Assembly (NCBI GenBank): GCA_963664285.2
Contig: CAXXNX010000075.1
Coordinates: 4,198-68,197, forward strand
Length of the DNA stretch: 64,000 nt
Direction of reading: 5' to 3'
DNA from: JAJCYL01 sp963664285
GTDB lineage: Bacteria; Bacteroidota; Bacteroidia; Cytophagales; Cyclobacteriaceae
Part shown: positions 1-8,796 of the stretch, piece after piece
How the letters are laid out: every line of letters starts with the position of its first letter
Position numbering within the stretch: the stretch's first letter is position 1
The notes under the pieces: generated by a model
What the model was told of the DNA's origin: nothing
Seen by the model: only the letters and a program-made list of their open reading frames with translations
Databases searched by the model: none
Position numbers and translations under genes: made by a program

Positions 1-586
1 TTGAAGCGATGACCGCTCAACAGATTTACTTTGATTTTTATGTCAAGCGAGGTGATGCCAGTGAAAATCGAATAAAGGAACTCAAAAACATGACTTATTC
101 CGACCGGCTTTCCTGTCATCGCTACTGGGCCAATTTCATGCGTTTAATCATCGCTACCCTCTGTTATGAAATGTTCCGGCAGATTAAATTATTAATTGCC
201 AAAACAAAAACACCACTTTGCTAAACGATGGCAAGTGGACAATATCCGGCTTTACCTGATGAAGGTTGGGGCGTGCCTGAAAGAAAGGAAAAGATCATTG
301 ACAATACAACTCTCAAGAGCCTTTAGATATCAATACCTGCTGGGCGATTTGCTTACGGTGAACTGACCGATCAGTTAAACAGTTTGAGTTTAATCAAAAA
401 AATGTTCTTCCATAAGAACACAATAGAGCTTTGACTGAAAATTGAAAAATTCTAACAAAAAAACGCTCTAATGTCCTTTGAAATCCAGAAACCTGGTTGA
501 TCTTCAAATTAATACATACACTCCAATCAAAAATAGTTAGCAACCCATTATTAATCCCAAAATTGGTGGCCTATGAATAATGCGGG
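1..586 (+). mobile_element. IS1380-type element, copy A, 3' part
   Basis: The window opens inside an IS1380-type element. From here to the terminal CGGG at 583-586 it matches the last ~586 bp of the full 1621-bp copies, and it is followed by the usual TTAA target (587-590). It differs from the others by an extra A in an A-run near 206-210 and by one extra base in the 3' non-coding tract (after cagttt it reads gag where others have ga, ag or gg). The left part lies outside the window. Confidence 0.95.
3..366 (+). pseudogene. IS1380 transposase 3' fragment, frameshifted
   Basis: This is the C-terminal part of the IS1380 transposase, starting near residue 318 of 438. It contains the last acidic residue of the DDE triad (ENRIKE). 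A one-base insertion in the A-run at 206-210 shifts the frame, so translation ends at 224 instead of at the normal TGA at 364-366. This copy is unlikely to make an active transposase. The lesion is in a homopolymer, so a sequencing error is possible. Confidence 0.85.
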
Positions 587-601
587 TTAAATCGTTTGTC
601 A

Positions 602-1594
602 TCATGGCAATAAGGTGGCAGGCGTTATTTCCTTAAAAGTGGACATGGCAGAAGGAGGTTTATCATTGAGTTTCTGTCCTGACAACACCTGTTCATACAA
701 TTCCAGATATCTACGAGTCATCAGTTCGGAGGTGAAATTTTTCATTACATATGTCTGGCAAGTTTCTGGGGAATATTCGAGTTCGAGTATTGCGGTCGTC
801 AGCTCACTTTCGGAGTTAGACAGGAAGCCAACTTCTCTGTTCACAATTTCAGGTAAGGAGCCGTGAGTAGTACCAAAAACCGGGCAACCCAGGTAAAGGC
901 TCTCAATCATGGCGATGCCGAAGGGCTCGTTCCAAAGGACTGGAAAGATCAACCCTTTGGAATGGTTAAGAATGTCATTTTTCAGTTGGCCTGCTACCAT
1001 GCCATGGAATTTTATCTGGTTATCGAACAGGTGAGTCGCTCTTCTCTTCGTATTGATTCTGCTTCCGCCAATCACATGAATTTGCTCACCGGCATTTCTG
1101 GCAATTTTAATGGCACCATTGAGGTTCTTGGCTCTCCAGTTTGCTTTTGCCAGGAAATGAAAATAATCACGGTTCACATCCAATTGAGAATTTCCATATT
1201 CTTCAGTGTCTATCCCATTGTAAACAAAACATTCCGACTTATGCCTTCGGGCATGATTTTTTGACACAAAGATTGTGTTCTGATCCAGGGGTTTAAATTT
1301 ATCCTGATTGGGAACATTGCCTTGGTTTGTTACTAAGTATGGTTTATTAATTTCTTCCCGCGGTTGAAAAAACAGATGGACCAAATTGATCTCTTCAGGG
1401 ATTTGATCATTTAGGGTTTTGGTGTGATTATATTCCAGTATTTTGGCAAAAGGGCAGGTAGAGACTCGATTGACAAGATAAGTCACCTGGTGACCCAGCC
1501 GCACCAATTCTTTTCCCAGCCACCACATGATTCTTTCGGTACCTCCGTAGGTAATTACAGGAATCTTAGTTTGGTGGGCAATTAGGATACGCAT
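602..1594 (-). CDS. Glycosyltransferase family 4 protein
   Basis: This 330-residue protein looks like a GT-B fold glycosyltransferase of family GT4, which transfers a sugar from a nucleotide-sugar donor to a glycan or lipid acceptor on the cytoplasmic side. The N-terminus has the glycine-rich loop typical of the acceptor domain (TYGGTERIMWWLGKELVRLG). The donor-binding signature lies near residues 220-250, with EPFGIAMIESLYLGCPV as the E-x7-E motif and GSLPEIV after it. The start ATG gives MRILIAHQ, a usual GT4 beginning. Length is slightly short for the family (350-400). The stop is only 12 bp from the TTAA of IS1380 copy A, so anything once downstream has been separated from it. Substrate cannot be told from sequence. 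Confidence 0.85.
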   Translation of the reverse strand: MRILIAHQTKIPVITYGGTERIMWWLGKELVRLGHQVTYLVNRVSTCPFAKILEYNHTKTLNDQIPEEINLVHLFFQPREEINKPYLVTNQGNVPNQDKFKPLDQNTIFVSKNHARRHKSECFVYNGIDTEEYGNSQLDVNRDYFHFLAKANWRAKNLNGAIKIARNAGEQIHVIGGSRINTKRRATHLFDNQIKFHGMVAGQLKNDILNHSKGLIFPVLWNEPFGIAMIESLYLGCPVFGTTHGSLPEIVNREVGFLSNSESELTTAILELEYSPETCQTYVMKNFTSELMTRRYLELYEQVLSGQKLNDKPPSAMSTFKEITPATLLP

Positions 1595-1623
1595 AAGTGC
1601 AAATTAATCACGATGCAACCTTG

Positions 1624-1732
1624 ACACCCCTCTGAATCTCCCTCAAGTGGAGAATTGATTTGGTTATTGAGGCAGCACTCGCCAAAATAAACGAAAATCA
1701 CTCCTCGCTTGAGGGAGGTGCAGGAGGGTGTT
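1624..1732. repeat. Dispersed inverted repeat (CACCCCTCTGAATCTCC type)
   Basis: This ~109-bp non-coding unit starts with ACACCCCTCTGAATCTCC and ends with a complementary GGAGGTGCAGGAGGGTGTT, so it can fold into one long imperfect hairpin. Related units occur at 35455-35571 and at 47320-49053 (split by an IS). Such units are common between genes in Bacteroidota. It lies between two minus-strand genes, downstream of the M1 peptidase upstream of the glycosyltransferase. No ORF is present. Confidence 0.8.
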
Positions 1733-1762
1733 TACTTTTAGAGAAGTATCTCTACCCTTAGC

Positions 1763-3625
1763 CTAATTCTTCTTTTTACCCTCAATTCCCAATTGTAATC
1801 CGAAGGGGAAGACATTGTTAGATCGGTCAATGTCCGCTATTCTCTGTGTAGCATCAATTTCCATGTGCTTGATGCTACTCATATTACCTGGAATAGTTAA
1901 TTTGTAATAGGGATGTGTCCATGGCCAATCAGAGTAAACTGACCAGCCAAAATCTTCTATTTCTTGTAATTTTTCGCCACGTATTACTGACAATGGGATA
2001 TAAAAAACTACTTTCTCCCCATTTTCATATTCAACGAACAACTCCACCGGCATGGGCATTTTCCCTATTTTCTCTATCAATACCTCGGTCTCCCCACCTT
2101 TACTCTGTACGGATTTTATAGCATAATCTATATAGTGTGTAGTGTTAATGAAATACTCGAAATACCAATCCAATTCCAACCCAGAATGCTTCTCCATTAC
2201 CCGCTTAAAATCTGTGGCATTGGGATGCTTAAATTTCCATTCGTTATAATATCTTCTCAGACCACTATAGAATACGCTTTTACCTAGTATATAACAAAGC
2301 TGATTCAGCGAAATGGCACCCTTTGAATAGGCTCCTACTCCGTAAGCTGCATTCGAGCTATAATGGTCAGCGTGAGTGCTTAAAGGCTCTTCCTTACCGC
2401 TCTTCACCAGTGCGAAATAATTATTATAACTTCCTGCCAGGGGATGTATACTACTTTTTTTTTCATAAATGTGATGTTTGGTAATGGCTGAAGCGAATGA
2501 TGTAAACCCCTCATCCATCCAAGGATAGAGGCTTTCATTGGTTCCGAGGATCATTTGGTACCAACTGTGAAGTGCTTCGTGAACTGTCACACTCACCAGG
2601 CTACTTAAACTACGACGCCCTGTAACCAGTGTAGCCATTGGGTATTCCATTCCACCATCTCCACCTTGTATGACAGAATATTTTTTGTAGGGATATTTTC
2701 CAAAGGTCTGATTCATGAACTGAAAAGCCTTGATGGTCATCGGTTGAAGTTCCTTCCAGTTTTGTACCAGCGTATCTTTCTGATAAAAGAAATGTAATTC
2801 CGGTCCGTCAGGTACTTGTATGATATCATGGGTATAATCCCTGTCTGCAGTCCATACGAAATCATGGACATTTTCAGCTTTCCAATGCCAGGTAAGATTT
2901 TTATTATCCTTTCGATTGATCTTTTTGACACTAGGGTAACCATGACCAATAGCTTCAGGGTTTTGAAGGTGACCAGTAGCAGCCATCAAATAAGAGCTAT
3001 CAATAGTGATCTTAATGTCAAAGTCACCCCATACACCATAAAACTCTCTTGCAACGTATGGATTTGCATGCCAGCCTTCGTAGTCATATTCTGCTAGCTT
3101 AGGATACCATTGCGCCATTGAATAATCAATACCTTCTTTATTGTTTCTACCACTTCTTCTGATTTGAATGGGAACCTGGCTCTCAAATTTCATAGTAAAG
3201 GTTGATTTCTTACCGGGAAGGATAGGCTTATCCAGCTCTACTTCCAGGGTGGTGCCCTCAATATGATAATCGAGTTTTTTACCGTTCTGTTTGAGGGAAT
3301 TTATCTTGTGATAGCCAACCTCGAAGTCTTCTAAATATGAAATGCGATCACGGATCCTGTTGTCCGGATCAGGCAATATCCGAGACCTAACATCCATCAT
3401 ACTTCCTGGCTGAAATGCATTGAAATATAAATGATAAAACACTTTACTTAAGGTGTCGGGAGAGTTATTGAAGTAAACGATTTTCTGGTCACCGGTAAAT
3501 TGGTGGGTGGATACATCAAAATTGATGTCCATTTTATACTCGACTCGCTGTTGCCACCGATCAGTTTGGGCAGAAACATTGGTAATGAGGGCAAAAACAA
3601 ACAGGCTTGTTGATAATAATCTCAT
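1763..3625 (-). CDS. M1 family metallopeptidase (secreted)
   Basis: A zinc aminopeptidase-like protein of about 620 residues. The chosen ATG at 3625 gives MRLLSTSLFVFALITNVSAQ, a clear Sec signal peptide; an upstream in-frame ATG at 3679 would bury it behind a charged leader. Near residue 346 is the zinc motif HEALH, with the third zinc ligand in WMDEGFTSFAS about 20 residues later. GGDGGMEYPMATLV before it corresponds to the GxMEN substrate-binding loop of the family. It is probably periplasmic or surface exposed and involved in peptide use. The next feature upstream is an IS1595 element starting 79 bp away, which may have displaced its promoter. Substrate is unknown. Confidence 0.88.
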   Translation of the reverse strand: MRLLSTSLFVFALITNVSAQTDRWQQRVEYKMDINFDVSTHQFTGDQKIVYFNNSPDTLSKVFYHLYFNAFQPGSMMDVRSRILPDPDNRIRDRISYLEDFEVGYHKINSLKQNGKKLDYHIEGTTLEVELDKPILPGKKSTFTMKFESQVPIQIRRSGRNNKEGIDYSMAQWYPKLAEYDYEGWHANPYVAREFYGVWGDFDIKITIDSSYLMAATGHLQNPEAIGHGYPSVKKINRKDNKNLTWHWKAENVHDFVWTADRDYTHDIIQVPDGPELHFFYQKDTLVQNWKELQPMTIKAFQFMNQTFGKYPYKKYSVIQGGDGGMEYPMATLVTGRRSLSSLVSVTVHEALHSWYQMILGTNESLYPWMDEGFTSFASAITKHHIYEKKSSIHPLAGSYNNYFALVKSGKEEPLSTHADHYSSNAAYGVGAYSKGAISLNQLCYILGKSVFYSGLRRYYNEWKFKHPNATDFKRVMEKHSGLELDWYFEYFINTTHYIDYAIKSVQSKGGETEVLIEKIGKMPMPVELFVEYENGEKVVFYIPLSVIRGEKLQEIEDFGWSVYSDWPWTHPYYKLTIPGNMSSIKHMEIDATQRIADIDRSNNVFPFGLQLGIEGKKKN

Positions 3626-3747
3626 GTATTTACAATCTGACCGTAAGATTAAAATAATTTTCAAATGCTCCATTGACAAAATTTATGGATGGTTAGTAAA
3701 TTTGGCTAAGTTCTAAATAACACAGCAATTATTATTATCTTCGCTAT

Positions 3748-4374
3748 ATGATATCAAGTCAAGAGATCAAAAATTTATTTGCACAATTGCCGATAAGTTC
3801 CCAAACCGAATTGTTGGATGAGTTGCTCCAGGAGCAGGAATTACAAGGCAAAGTATTGATTGCCGCTCAACAACAAATAGCAGAGAAAAGAAAGAAGAAA
3901 CCCTGTCCAAATTGCACAAGCGAGAAGGCATATAAGAGGGGCAGACAAAAAGGTGTGCAGATGTATCAGTGCAATGAATGTAAAAGATGGTACAGTGAAA
4001 CAACAGGGACACCTTTGTATGACATCAAGCTTAAATCAAAATGGCAATCTTATCTGCGCTGCATGGAGCAGGGCATGCCGATAAAAAAGATAGCAAAACA
4101 AATCGGAATAAGCATCCAGACAAGCTTCGACTGGCGGCATAAGATATTGAGTTCACTAAATAAGTTTGTTCCCGAACAGTTATCCTCGGAAGTAGAATGT
4201 GATGAATTGGAACTGGCACTTAACAACAAGGGCAGTCGAAATTTAGATAGGGCAGCAAGAAAGAGGGGAAACGATTTCATACGGAATATGGGAAAGGAAG
4301 AGGTCACAGTTGTCCAGGTAGTAACAGCGGTTGAACGCAAGGGGGAGAAGTACCTTAACCCGAAAAATTCATAG
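3748..4374 (+). pseudogene. IS1595-type (ISXO2-like) transposase, truncated
   Basis: The first ~202 residues match the 308-residue transposase at 43662, with two substitutions (EKAYKR for EKVYKR, NKFVPE for NEFVPE). The zinc ribbon (CPNC...CNEC) and the first catalytic Asp (ECDELEL) remain. The rest of the catalytic core is gone because IS1380 copy B sits at the TTAA in codons for YL; the reading frame then runs a few residues into the IS and stops. It cannot be active. Confidence 0.9.
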
Positions 4375-4388
4375 TAGACAATAAAAAA

Positions 4389-4450
4389 CAGGCATAAATT
4401 GCTTATATTGAGATAGTTAGACAACAAAATAAGCAATTAATTTATGCCTG
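4389..4450 (+). promoter_or_regulatory. Hairpin over the IS1380 transposase start codon
   Basis: The 5' arm CAGGCATAAATTGCTTAT (4389-4406) is complementary to 4429-4450, with only a 4-nt bulge, giving 18 paired bases. The 3' arm includes the start codon ATG (4444-4446). A transcript entering from outside the element would fold and hide the start, while one starting in the loop (4407-4428) would leave it open. This resembles the protection against read-through known for IS10 and IS50. The same hairpin is in every full copy. The function is inferred. Confidence 0.6.
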
Positions 4451-5760
4451 AATATAAGGAAAAAGATACCGTATTTTATCGAGGAAAACAAGCTTTTAAA
4501 TTTGATTTTTCAGCATCAGCGATTAGCTCAGACGGAGCGATATTGTTAAGTGAAAAAGTAGAGAGAAAGACTGGTCTATTAAAAAGCTTCGCCGCACTGA
4601 TTCCTGACTATCGAAACCCCTTTTTTATCGAATACACTTATGAAGAAATGCTTCGCCAACGGGTGTTTTTAATGATGCAGGGCTATCAGGATTGCAATGA
4701 CGAACAAAAACTCCGAGAGGATCCGGTGATCCGTAAAGTACTAGATAGCGGATTATGTTCCCAGCCTACTTTAAGTCGATTTGAAAACAAGGCCGATCGG
4801 AGTCTGATCTACCAGATGAGTCAATGGTTTGTAGACCGTTATGTAGAGGAGTTGAAAGAGAAGACTGGTCAAATCATCATTGATGTAGATGGTACCGATG
4901 ACCCTACTCATGGATCCCAACAACTCAGTTTGTATAATGGCTATTATGGACAGACTATGTACCATGAGTTGTTCTTTAAGGACGGGAACACCGGTCAGGT
5001 CATTTTACCAGTACTACGTCCGGGCAATTGTCACTCCAACAAATGGTTTGTGGCCTTATTGAAAAGGATTGTCATTAAAATCAGAAAAAAACTGCCCTCA
5101 GTAAAGATCCTTATTCGAGCGGATAGTGGCTTTTCAGGAGCATCTTTTTATCGGATAGCTAAGCAGTTTGACCTTCAATTTTGTTTAGGTATTAGTAGTA
5201 ATGAAGTTTTAAAGACTTTTACCAAACAGACTATCATTGAAGTAAAAAAGGAATATGCTTCAAAAATCATCAAACATCAAGAGTTTGTTGGCCCGTTTAC
5301 TTACCAGGCCAAAAGCTGGGATCGTTCTGAAAAGCTGTACGCCAAAGTGGAGTCTACCGGAAAAGGAATGAATGTCCGTTACTTTGTGAGCAACTTTGAA
5401 GCGATGACCGCTCAACAGATTTACTTTGATTTTTATGTCAAGCGAGGTGATGCCAGTGAAAATCGAATAAAGGAACTCAAAAACATGACTTATTCCGACC
5501 GGCTTTCCTGTCATCGCTACTGGGCCAATTTCATGCGTTTAATCATCGCTACCCTCTGTTATGAAATGTTCCGGCAGATTAAATTATTAATTGCCAAAAC
5601 AAAACACCACTTTGCTAAACGATGGCAAGTGGACAATATCCGGCTTTACCTGATGAAGGTTGGGGCGTGCCTGAAAGAAAGGAAAAGATCATTGACAATA
5701 CAATTCTCAAGAGCCTTTAGATATCAATACCTGCTGGGCGATTTGCTTACGGTGAACTGA
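4444..5760 (+). CDS. IS1380 family transposase (copy B)
   Basis: A 438-residue DDE transposase of the IS1380 group (Transposase DDE group 1 fold). Candidate catalytic acids are Asp in IIIDVDGTDDPTHG (near 147), Asp in LIRADSGFSG (near 225) and Glu in ENRIKELKN (near 339), with the usual RGDASENRIKE context. It binds the terminal repeats and moves the element by cut-and-paste into TTAA-like targets. The start ATG (MPEYKEKD) lies in the 3' arm of an 18-bp hairpin. The frame is open and, apart from point changes, identical in the other full copies, so it is probably active. It is the reference for the other entries of this family. Confidence 0.95.
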   Translation: MPEYKEKDTVFYRGKQAFKFDFSASAISSDGAILLSEKVERKTGLLKSFAALIPDYRNPFFIEYTYEEMLRQRVFLMMQGYQDCNDEQKLREDPVIRKVLDSGLCSQPTLSRFENKADRSLIYQMSQWFVDRYVEELKEKTGQIIIDVDGTDDPTHGSQQLSLYNGYYGQTMYHELFFKDGNTGQVILPVLRPGNCHSNKWFVALLKRIVIKIRKKLPSVKILIRADSGFSGASFYRIAKQFDLQFCLGISSNEVLKTFTKQTIIEVKKEYASKIIKHQEFVGPFTYQAKSWDRSEKLYAKVESTGKGMNVRYFVSNFEAMTAQQIYFDFYVKRGDASENRIKELKNMTYSDRLSCHRYWANFMRLIIATLCYEMFRQIKLLIAKTKHHFAKRWQVDNIRLYLMKVGACLKERKRSLTIQFSRAFRYQYLLGDLLTVN

Positions 5761-5787
5761 CCGATCAGTTAAACAGTTTGATTTAAT

Positions 5788-5812
5788 CAAAAAAATGTTC
5801 TTCCATAAGAAC
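5788..5812 (-). terminator. Intrinsic terminator facing into IS1380 from its right end
   Basis: Read on the minus strand, GTTCTT-ATGG-AAGAAC (5812-5797) is followed at once by seven T (from 5795). This is a minimal intrinsic terminator that would stop antisense transcription arriving from the right flank before it enters the transposase gene. In the plus direction no T-run follows the stem. The same sequence is present in all copies with a right end. Confidence 0.5.
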
Positions 5813-6106
5813 ACAATAGAGCTTTGACTGAAAATTGAAGAATTCTAACAAAAAAACGCTCTAATGTCCTTTGAAATCCAGAAACCTGGTTGATCTTCAA
5901 ATTAATACATACACTCCAATCAAAAATAGTTAGCAACCCATTATTAATCCCAAAATTGGTGGCCTATGAATAATGCGGGTTAACGGATCAAGCCTATCAT
6001 CTGTATGAGCTATTTAAACAAAATGCTGTTATAATTATAACTTAGCTGCAATTATCTACTTGAAAGGAGATTAATTTGAAGTATCTTGAGTAAAACAGAA
6101 AATTCT

Positions 6107-7138
6107 ATGTGGAATAAATTGTTGAGCATTCTTTTTGTGGCTATTGTAAGTTGTGGTGAGCCGAAGAAAGAAAAAAAAGAAAGCGATCAGGGATCGGGGA
6201 TCGAAATAAAGACCATAGGCAATATTCAGAGGTTGGATTCCCGAATAGATAATATAATCTCTAAGGATGCCCAAATTGAGTTTTTAGCAGAAGGATTTGA
6301 TTGGACAGAAGGGCCTTTGTGGGTTGAACAAGGTGGGTATCTACTTTTTTCAGATATCCCTCCCAATCGCGTGTATAAATGGAAAGAAGGAGAGGGTATC
6401 ACATTATACTTAGAACCTTCAGGATACACTGGTGACGAACCAAGAGGTGGAGAGCCGGGTGCAAACGGGTTGTTATTGAATAGTGAAGGTCAGTTGGTTC
6501 TTTGTCACCACGGGGACCGAAGATTGGCTATCATGGATGCTCCATTGGAAGATCCAAAATCCGAATTTGCGACTATCGTTGATAGCTACCAGGGCATGCG
6601 TTTCAATAGTCCCAATGATGCGACTTTTCACAGCAATGGGGAATTGTATTTTACGGACCCTCCATATGGGCTTTTACAAAGAATGGAAGATCCCAATAAA
6701 GAGATTCCTTTTCAGGGGGTTTATAGATTGCAAAAGAATGGTCAGGTCGAATTATTAACAGATGAATTATCTCGTCCAAATGGAATTGCTTTTGCCCCGG
6801 ATGAAAAAACTTTATATGTAGCAAATTCTGATCCCAATAAAGCTATTTGGATGGCCTATGATGTTATAGAAGATGGATCGATTTCTAATGGACGTGTATT
6901 TTTTGATGCTACAGATTCGGTACAGGATAATAAAGGGTTGCCAGATGGTTTAAAGGTTAATAGTAATGGGACCATTTTTGCAACGGGACCAGGTGGGGTT
7001 TATATTTTTACCCCAGAGGCTAAACTTTTAGGATTAATTGAGACAGGAGAAGCCACCTCTAATTGTGCGTTGGATGCTCAGCAAAAAACGCTTTACATTA
7101 CGGCAGATATGTATTTGCTTAGAGTAAAGTTGGAATAG
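6107..7138 (+). CDS. SMP-30/gluconolactonase-like lipoprotein
   Basis: About 343 residues with a lipoprotein signal peptide (MWNKLLSILFVAIVSCGEPK, Cys as lipidated residue) followed by a charged linker. The rest matches the six-bladed propeller of the SMP-30/gluconolactonase/LRE family: EGPLWVEQGGYLLFSDI, RFNSPNDATFHSNGELYFTDPPYG and SRPNGIAFAPDEKTLYVAN carry the metal-binding Glu, Asn and Asp positions. Such enzymes hydrolyse sugar lactones. I chose the ATG at 6107 over an in-frame TTG at 6086 because it puts the signal peptide at the N-terminus. The next gene, a Gfo/Idh/MocA oxidoreductase in the same direction, fits a sugar catabolism pair. The 5' region abuts the IS1595 right end 60 bp upstream. 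Confidence 0.85.
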   Translation: MWNKLLSILFVAIVSCGEPKKEKKESDQGSGIEIKTIGNIQRLDSRIDNIISKDAQIEFLAEGFDWTEGPLWVEQGGYLLFSDIPPNRVYKWKEGEGITLYLEPSGYTGDEPRGGEPGANGLLLNSEGQLVLCHHGDRRLAIMDAPLEDPKSEFATIVDSYQGMRFNSPNDATFHSNGELYFTDPPYGLLQRMEDPNKEIPFQGVYRLQKNGQVELLTDELSRPNGIAFAPDEKTLYVANSDPNKAIWMAYDVIEDGSISNGRVFFDATDSVQDNKGLPDGLKVNSNGTIFATGPGGVYIFTPEAKLLGLIETGEATSNCALDAQQKTLYITADMYLLRVKLE

Positions 7139-7282
7139 GATGGGCATAAGGGAAATAAACTCACTACTAACTCAATTCAGTCTGCTGAATCGCAAGGGGA
7201 AGTTTATTTTAAAGTTGATAAAATCCATATCCCTTTCAAAGAATGATATTGATACTAGATTAGAAACCTTAATTGGCTAAAA

Positions 7283-8623
7283 ATGAAAAGAAGGAATTTT
7301 GTAAAAAGGACATCAACATTGGTCGCCACTGGCGCATTAGCTCCCACAATAATTAAGGCCACTGGGTCAAGGATTTTGCCATTAGATAAGTTACAAATTG
7401 GGGTTATTGGCTGCAATGGAATGGGTTGGTCAGATACCAATTCCATGTTGAAGATGGAGGATGTTGACTTGATTGGTATATGTGATGTAGATCAAAGTGT
7501 TATAAAAGGTAGATTGGCAGACTATGCCAAGTTGAGAAAGAATAAGCCTAAGACATATGGCGACTACAGGGAATTACTAAAAGACACGCGTATTGATGCA
7601 GTTATAATTGGCACACCTGACCATTGGCACTGTAAACAGATGGTGGACGCTGTGGCTGCCGGAAAACATGTTTATGTTGAGAAACCAATTGCTAATACCA
7701 TTGAGGAAGCTAACATCATGGTGGAAGCCGCAAAAAAATATGGCAAGGTTGTTCAGACCGGACAATGGCAGCGCAGCGGTCCTCATTATCAACAAGCTAT
7801 GGATTTACTGTGGTCCGGAAAGTTGGGTCAGATAAGGTTGGTAAAAGTATGGGCCTATCAGGGTTGGATGAAGCCAGTTCCGGTGCTGCCAGATTCGGAT
7901 CCACCAGAAGGAGTAGACTATGCCACATGGTTGGGGCCAGCTCCTAAACGACCATTTAATCCAAACAGATTCCACTTTAATTTTCGATGGTTTTGGGATT
8001 ATGCCGGTGGCCTCATGACCGATTGGGGAGTACATGAGATTGATATCGCATTGTGGGGTATGAAAACCCTTGCTCCGCAATCGGTAATAGCCTCAGGTGG
8101 AAAGTTCGCTTATCCTGATGATGCTTCGGAAACGCCGGACACATTACAGACTGTTTTTCAGTATGATGGTTTCAATATGCTATGGGAACATGCTACAGGA
8201 ATTGATTTTGGTCCTTATAATAAGAGAGAAGGCATTTCATTTATAGGTAACAATGGCACACTAGTGGTTAACCGGGATGGTTATGAAGTTCTAGTCGAGC
8301 GAATACCTGTAAATTATTCTGAATATTCCGGTAATAGAATGGAGCCGATTGAAGCGGTTATGAGACCGGAGGGTGTTAATTACCTGGACCTTCATACCAA
8401 AAATTTTGCTGAAGCAATAAAGGCCAATGATCCAACGATATTGAATACTCCAATTGATAAAGGTAGCATTGCGGCAATTAACGCACAGACGGGAAATATT
8501 GCATACAAAACCGGAAGAAAAGTGAATTGGGATCAGACTAAAAGACAATTCAAGAAAGATGAGGAGGCCAATAAATTGACAAAAGCGAAATATAATAATG
8601 GATGGGAGGTGCCAAAGGTTTAG
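7283..8623 (+). CDS. Gfo/Idh/MocA family oxidoreductase (Tat-exported)
   Basis: A 446-residue NAD(P)-dependent oxidoreductase-like protein. The N-terminus MKRRNFVKRTSTLVATGALA is a Tat-type signal (twin basic residues, then a hydrophobic stretch), common in Bacteroidota members of this family. The Rossmann nucleotide-binding motif appears as GVIGCNGMG near residue 40, and the family signature EKPIANT near 132. The C-terminal half has the usual substrate-domain features, including GGLMTDWGVHEIDIALWGM. It probably acts on sugars or sugar acids in the periplasm. It lies 144 bp after the SMP-30-like gene, same strand. Substrate unknown. Confidence 0.9.
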   Translation: MKRRNFVKRTSTLVATGALAPTIIKATGSRILPLDKLQIGVIGCNGMGWSDTNSMLKMEDVDLIGICDVDQSVIKGRLADYAKLRKNKPKTYGDYRELLKDTRIDAVIIGTPDHWHCKQMVDAVAAGKHVYVEKPIANTIEEANIMVEAAKKYGKVVQTGQWQRSGPHYQQAMDLLWSGKLGQIRLVKVWAYQGWMKPVPVLPDSDPPEGVDYATWLGPAPKRPFNPNRFHFNFRWFWDYAGGLMTDWGVHEIDIALWGMKTLAPQSVIASGGKFAYPDDASETPDTLQTVFQYDGFNMLWEHATGIDFGPYNKREGISFIGNNGTLVVNRDGYEVLVERIPVNYSEYSGNRMEPIEAVMRPEGVNYLDLHTKNFAEAIKANDPTILNTPIDKGSIAAINAQTGNIAYKTGRKVNWDQTKRQFKKDEEANKLTKAKYNNGWEVPKV

Positions 8624-8658
8624 GTGTCATGAAATCAAGCTGCTTCAAATGCTCTTTA

Positions 8659-8748
8659 TTGTCATTTCGAGTGAAAGGAGAAATCTTTCCCAGCTCATAA
8701 TCAAAATACGATCTTGCTAAAAATTTCTCCCTATGGTCGAAATGACAA
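8659..8748. repeat. Inverted repeat with GTCATTTCGA ends
   Basis: TTGTCATTTCGA (8659-8670) and its complement TCGAAATGACAA (8737-8748) bound a 90-bp unit, and GGAGAAAT / ATTTCTCC pair inside them. This is a dispersed intergenic repeat type frequent in Bacteroidota genomes. It follows the Gfo/Idh/MocA stop by 35 bp and might end its transcript. No ORF. Confidence 0.75.
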
Positions 8749-8796
8749 CTTTTCACGTAACATGTCAAATGGACTACTTGTGATCTTAATTCTTTG

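Larger units (their letters stand above)
4359..5979 (+). mobile_element. IS1380-type element, copy B (full, 1621 bp)
   Basis: A complete element between two TTAA sites (4355-4358 and 5980-5983). The ends are CCCGAAAAATTCATAG on the left and, reversed, CCCGCATTATTCATAG on the right, a 16-bp imperfect terminal repeat. The flanks come from two different TTAA sites of the host IS1595 element, so the insertion is linked to a 354-bp deletion. The 3' tract reads cagtttgatttaatc, the same subtype as copy C. Confidence 0.95.
3704..6047 (+). mobile_element. IS1595-type element, copy 1, broken by IS1380 copy B
   Basis: The left end GGCTAAGTTCTAA (3704) and the right end TTAGAACT-like TTATAACTTAGCT (to 6047) are the inverted termini seen also at 43618-44690. 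Against that intact copy, this one runs up to the TTAA at 4355-4358, then holds IS1380 copy B, then resumes at a second TTAA (5980-5983). The 354 bp between these two sites in the intact copy (44273-44626) is missing, including the C-terminal third of the transposase. The outer 8-bp flanks (gtaaattt and gcaattat) do not match, unlike the other copy. Confidence 0.9.
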
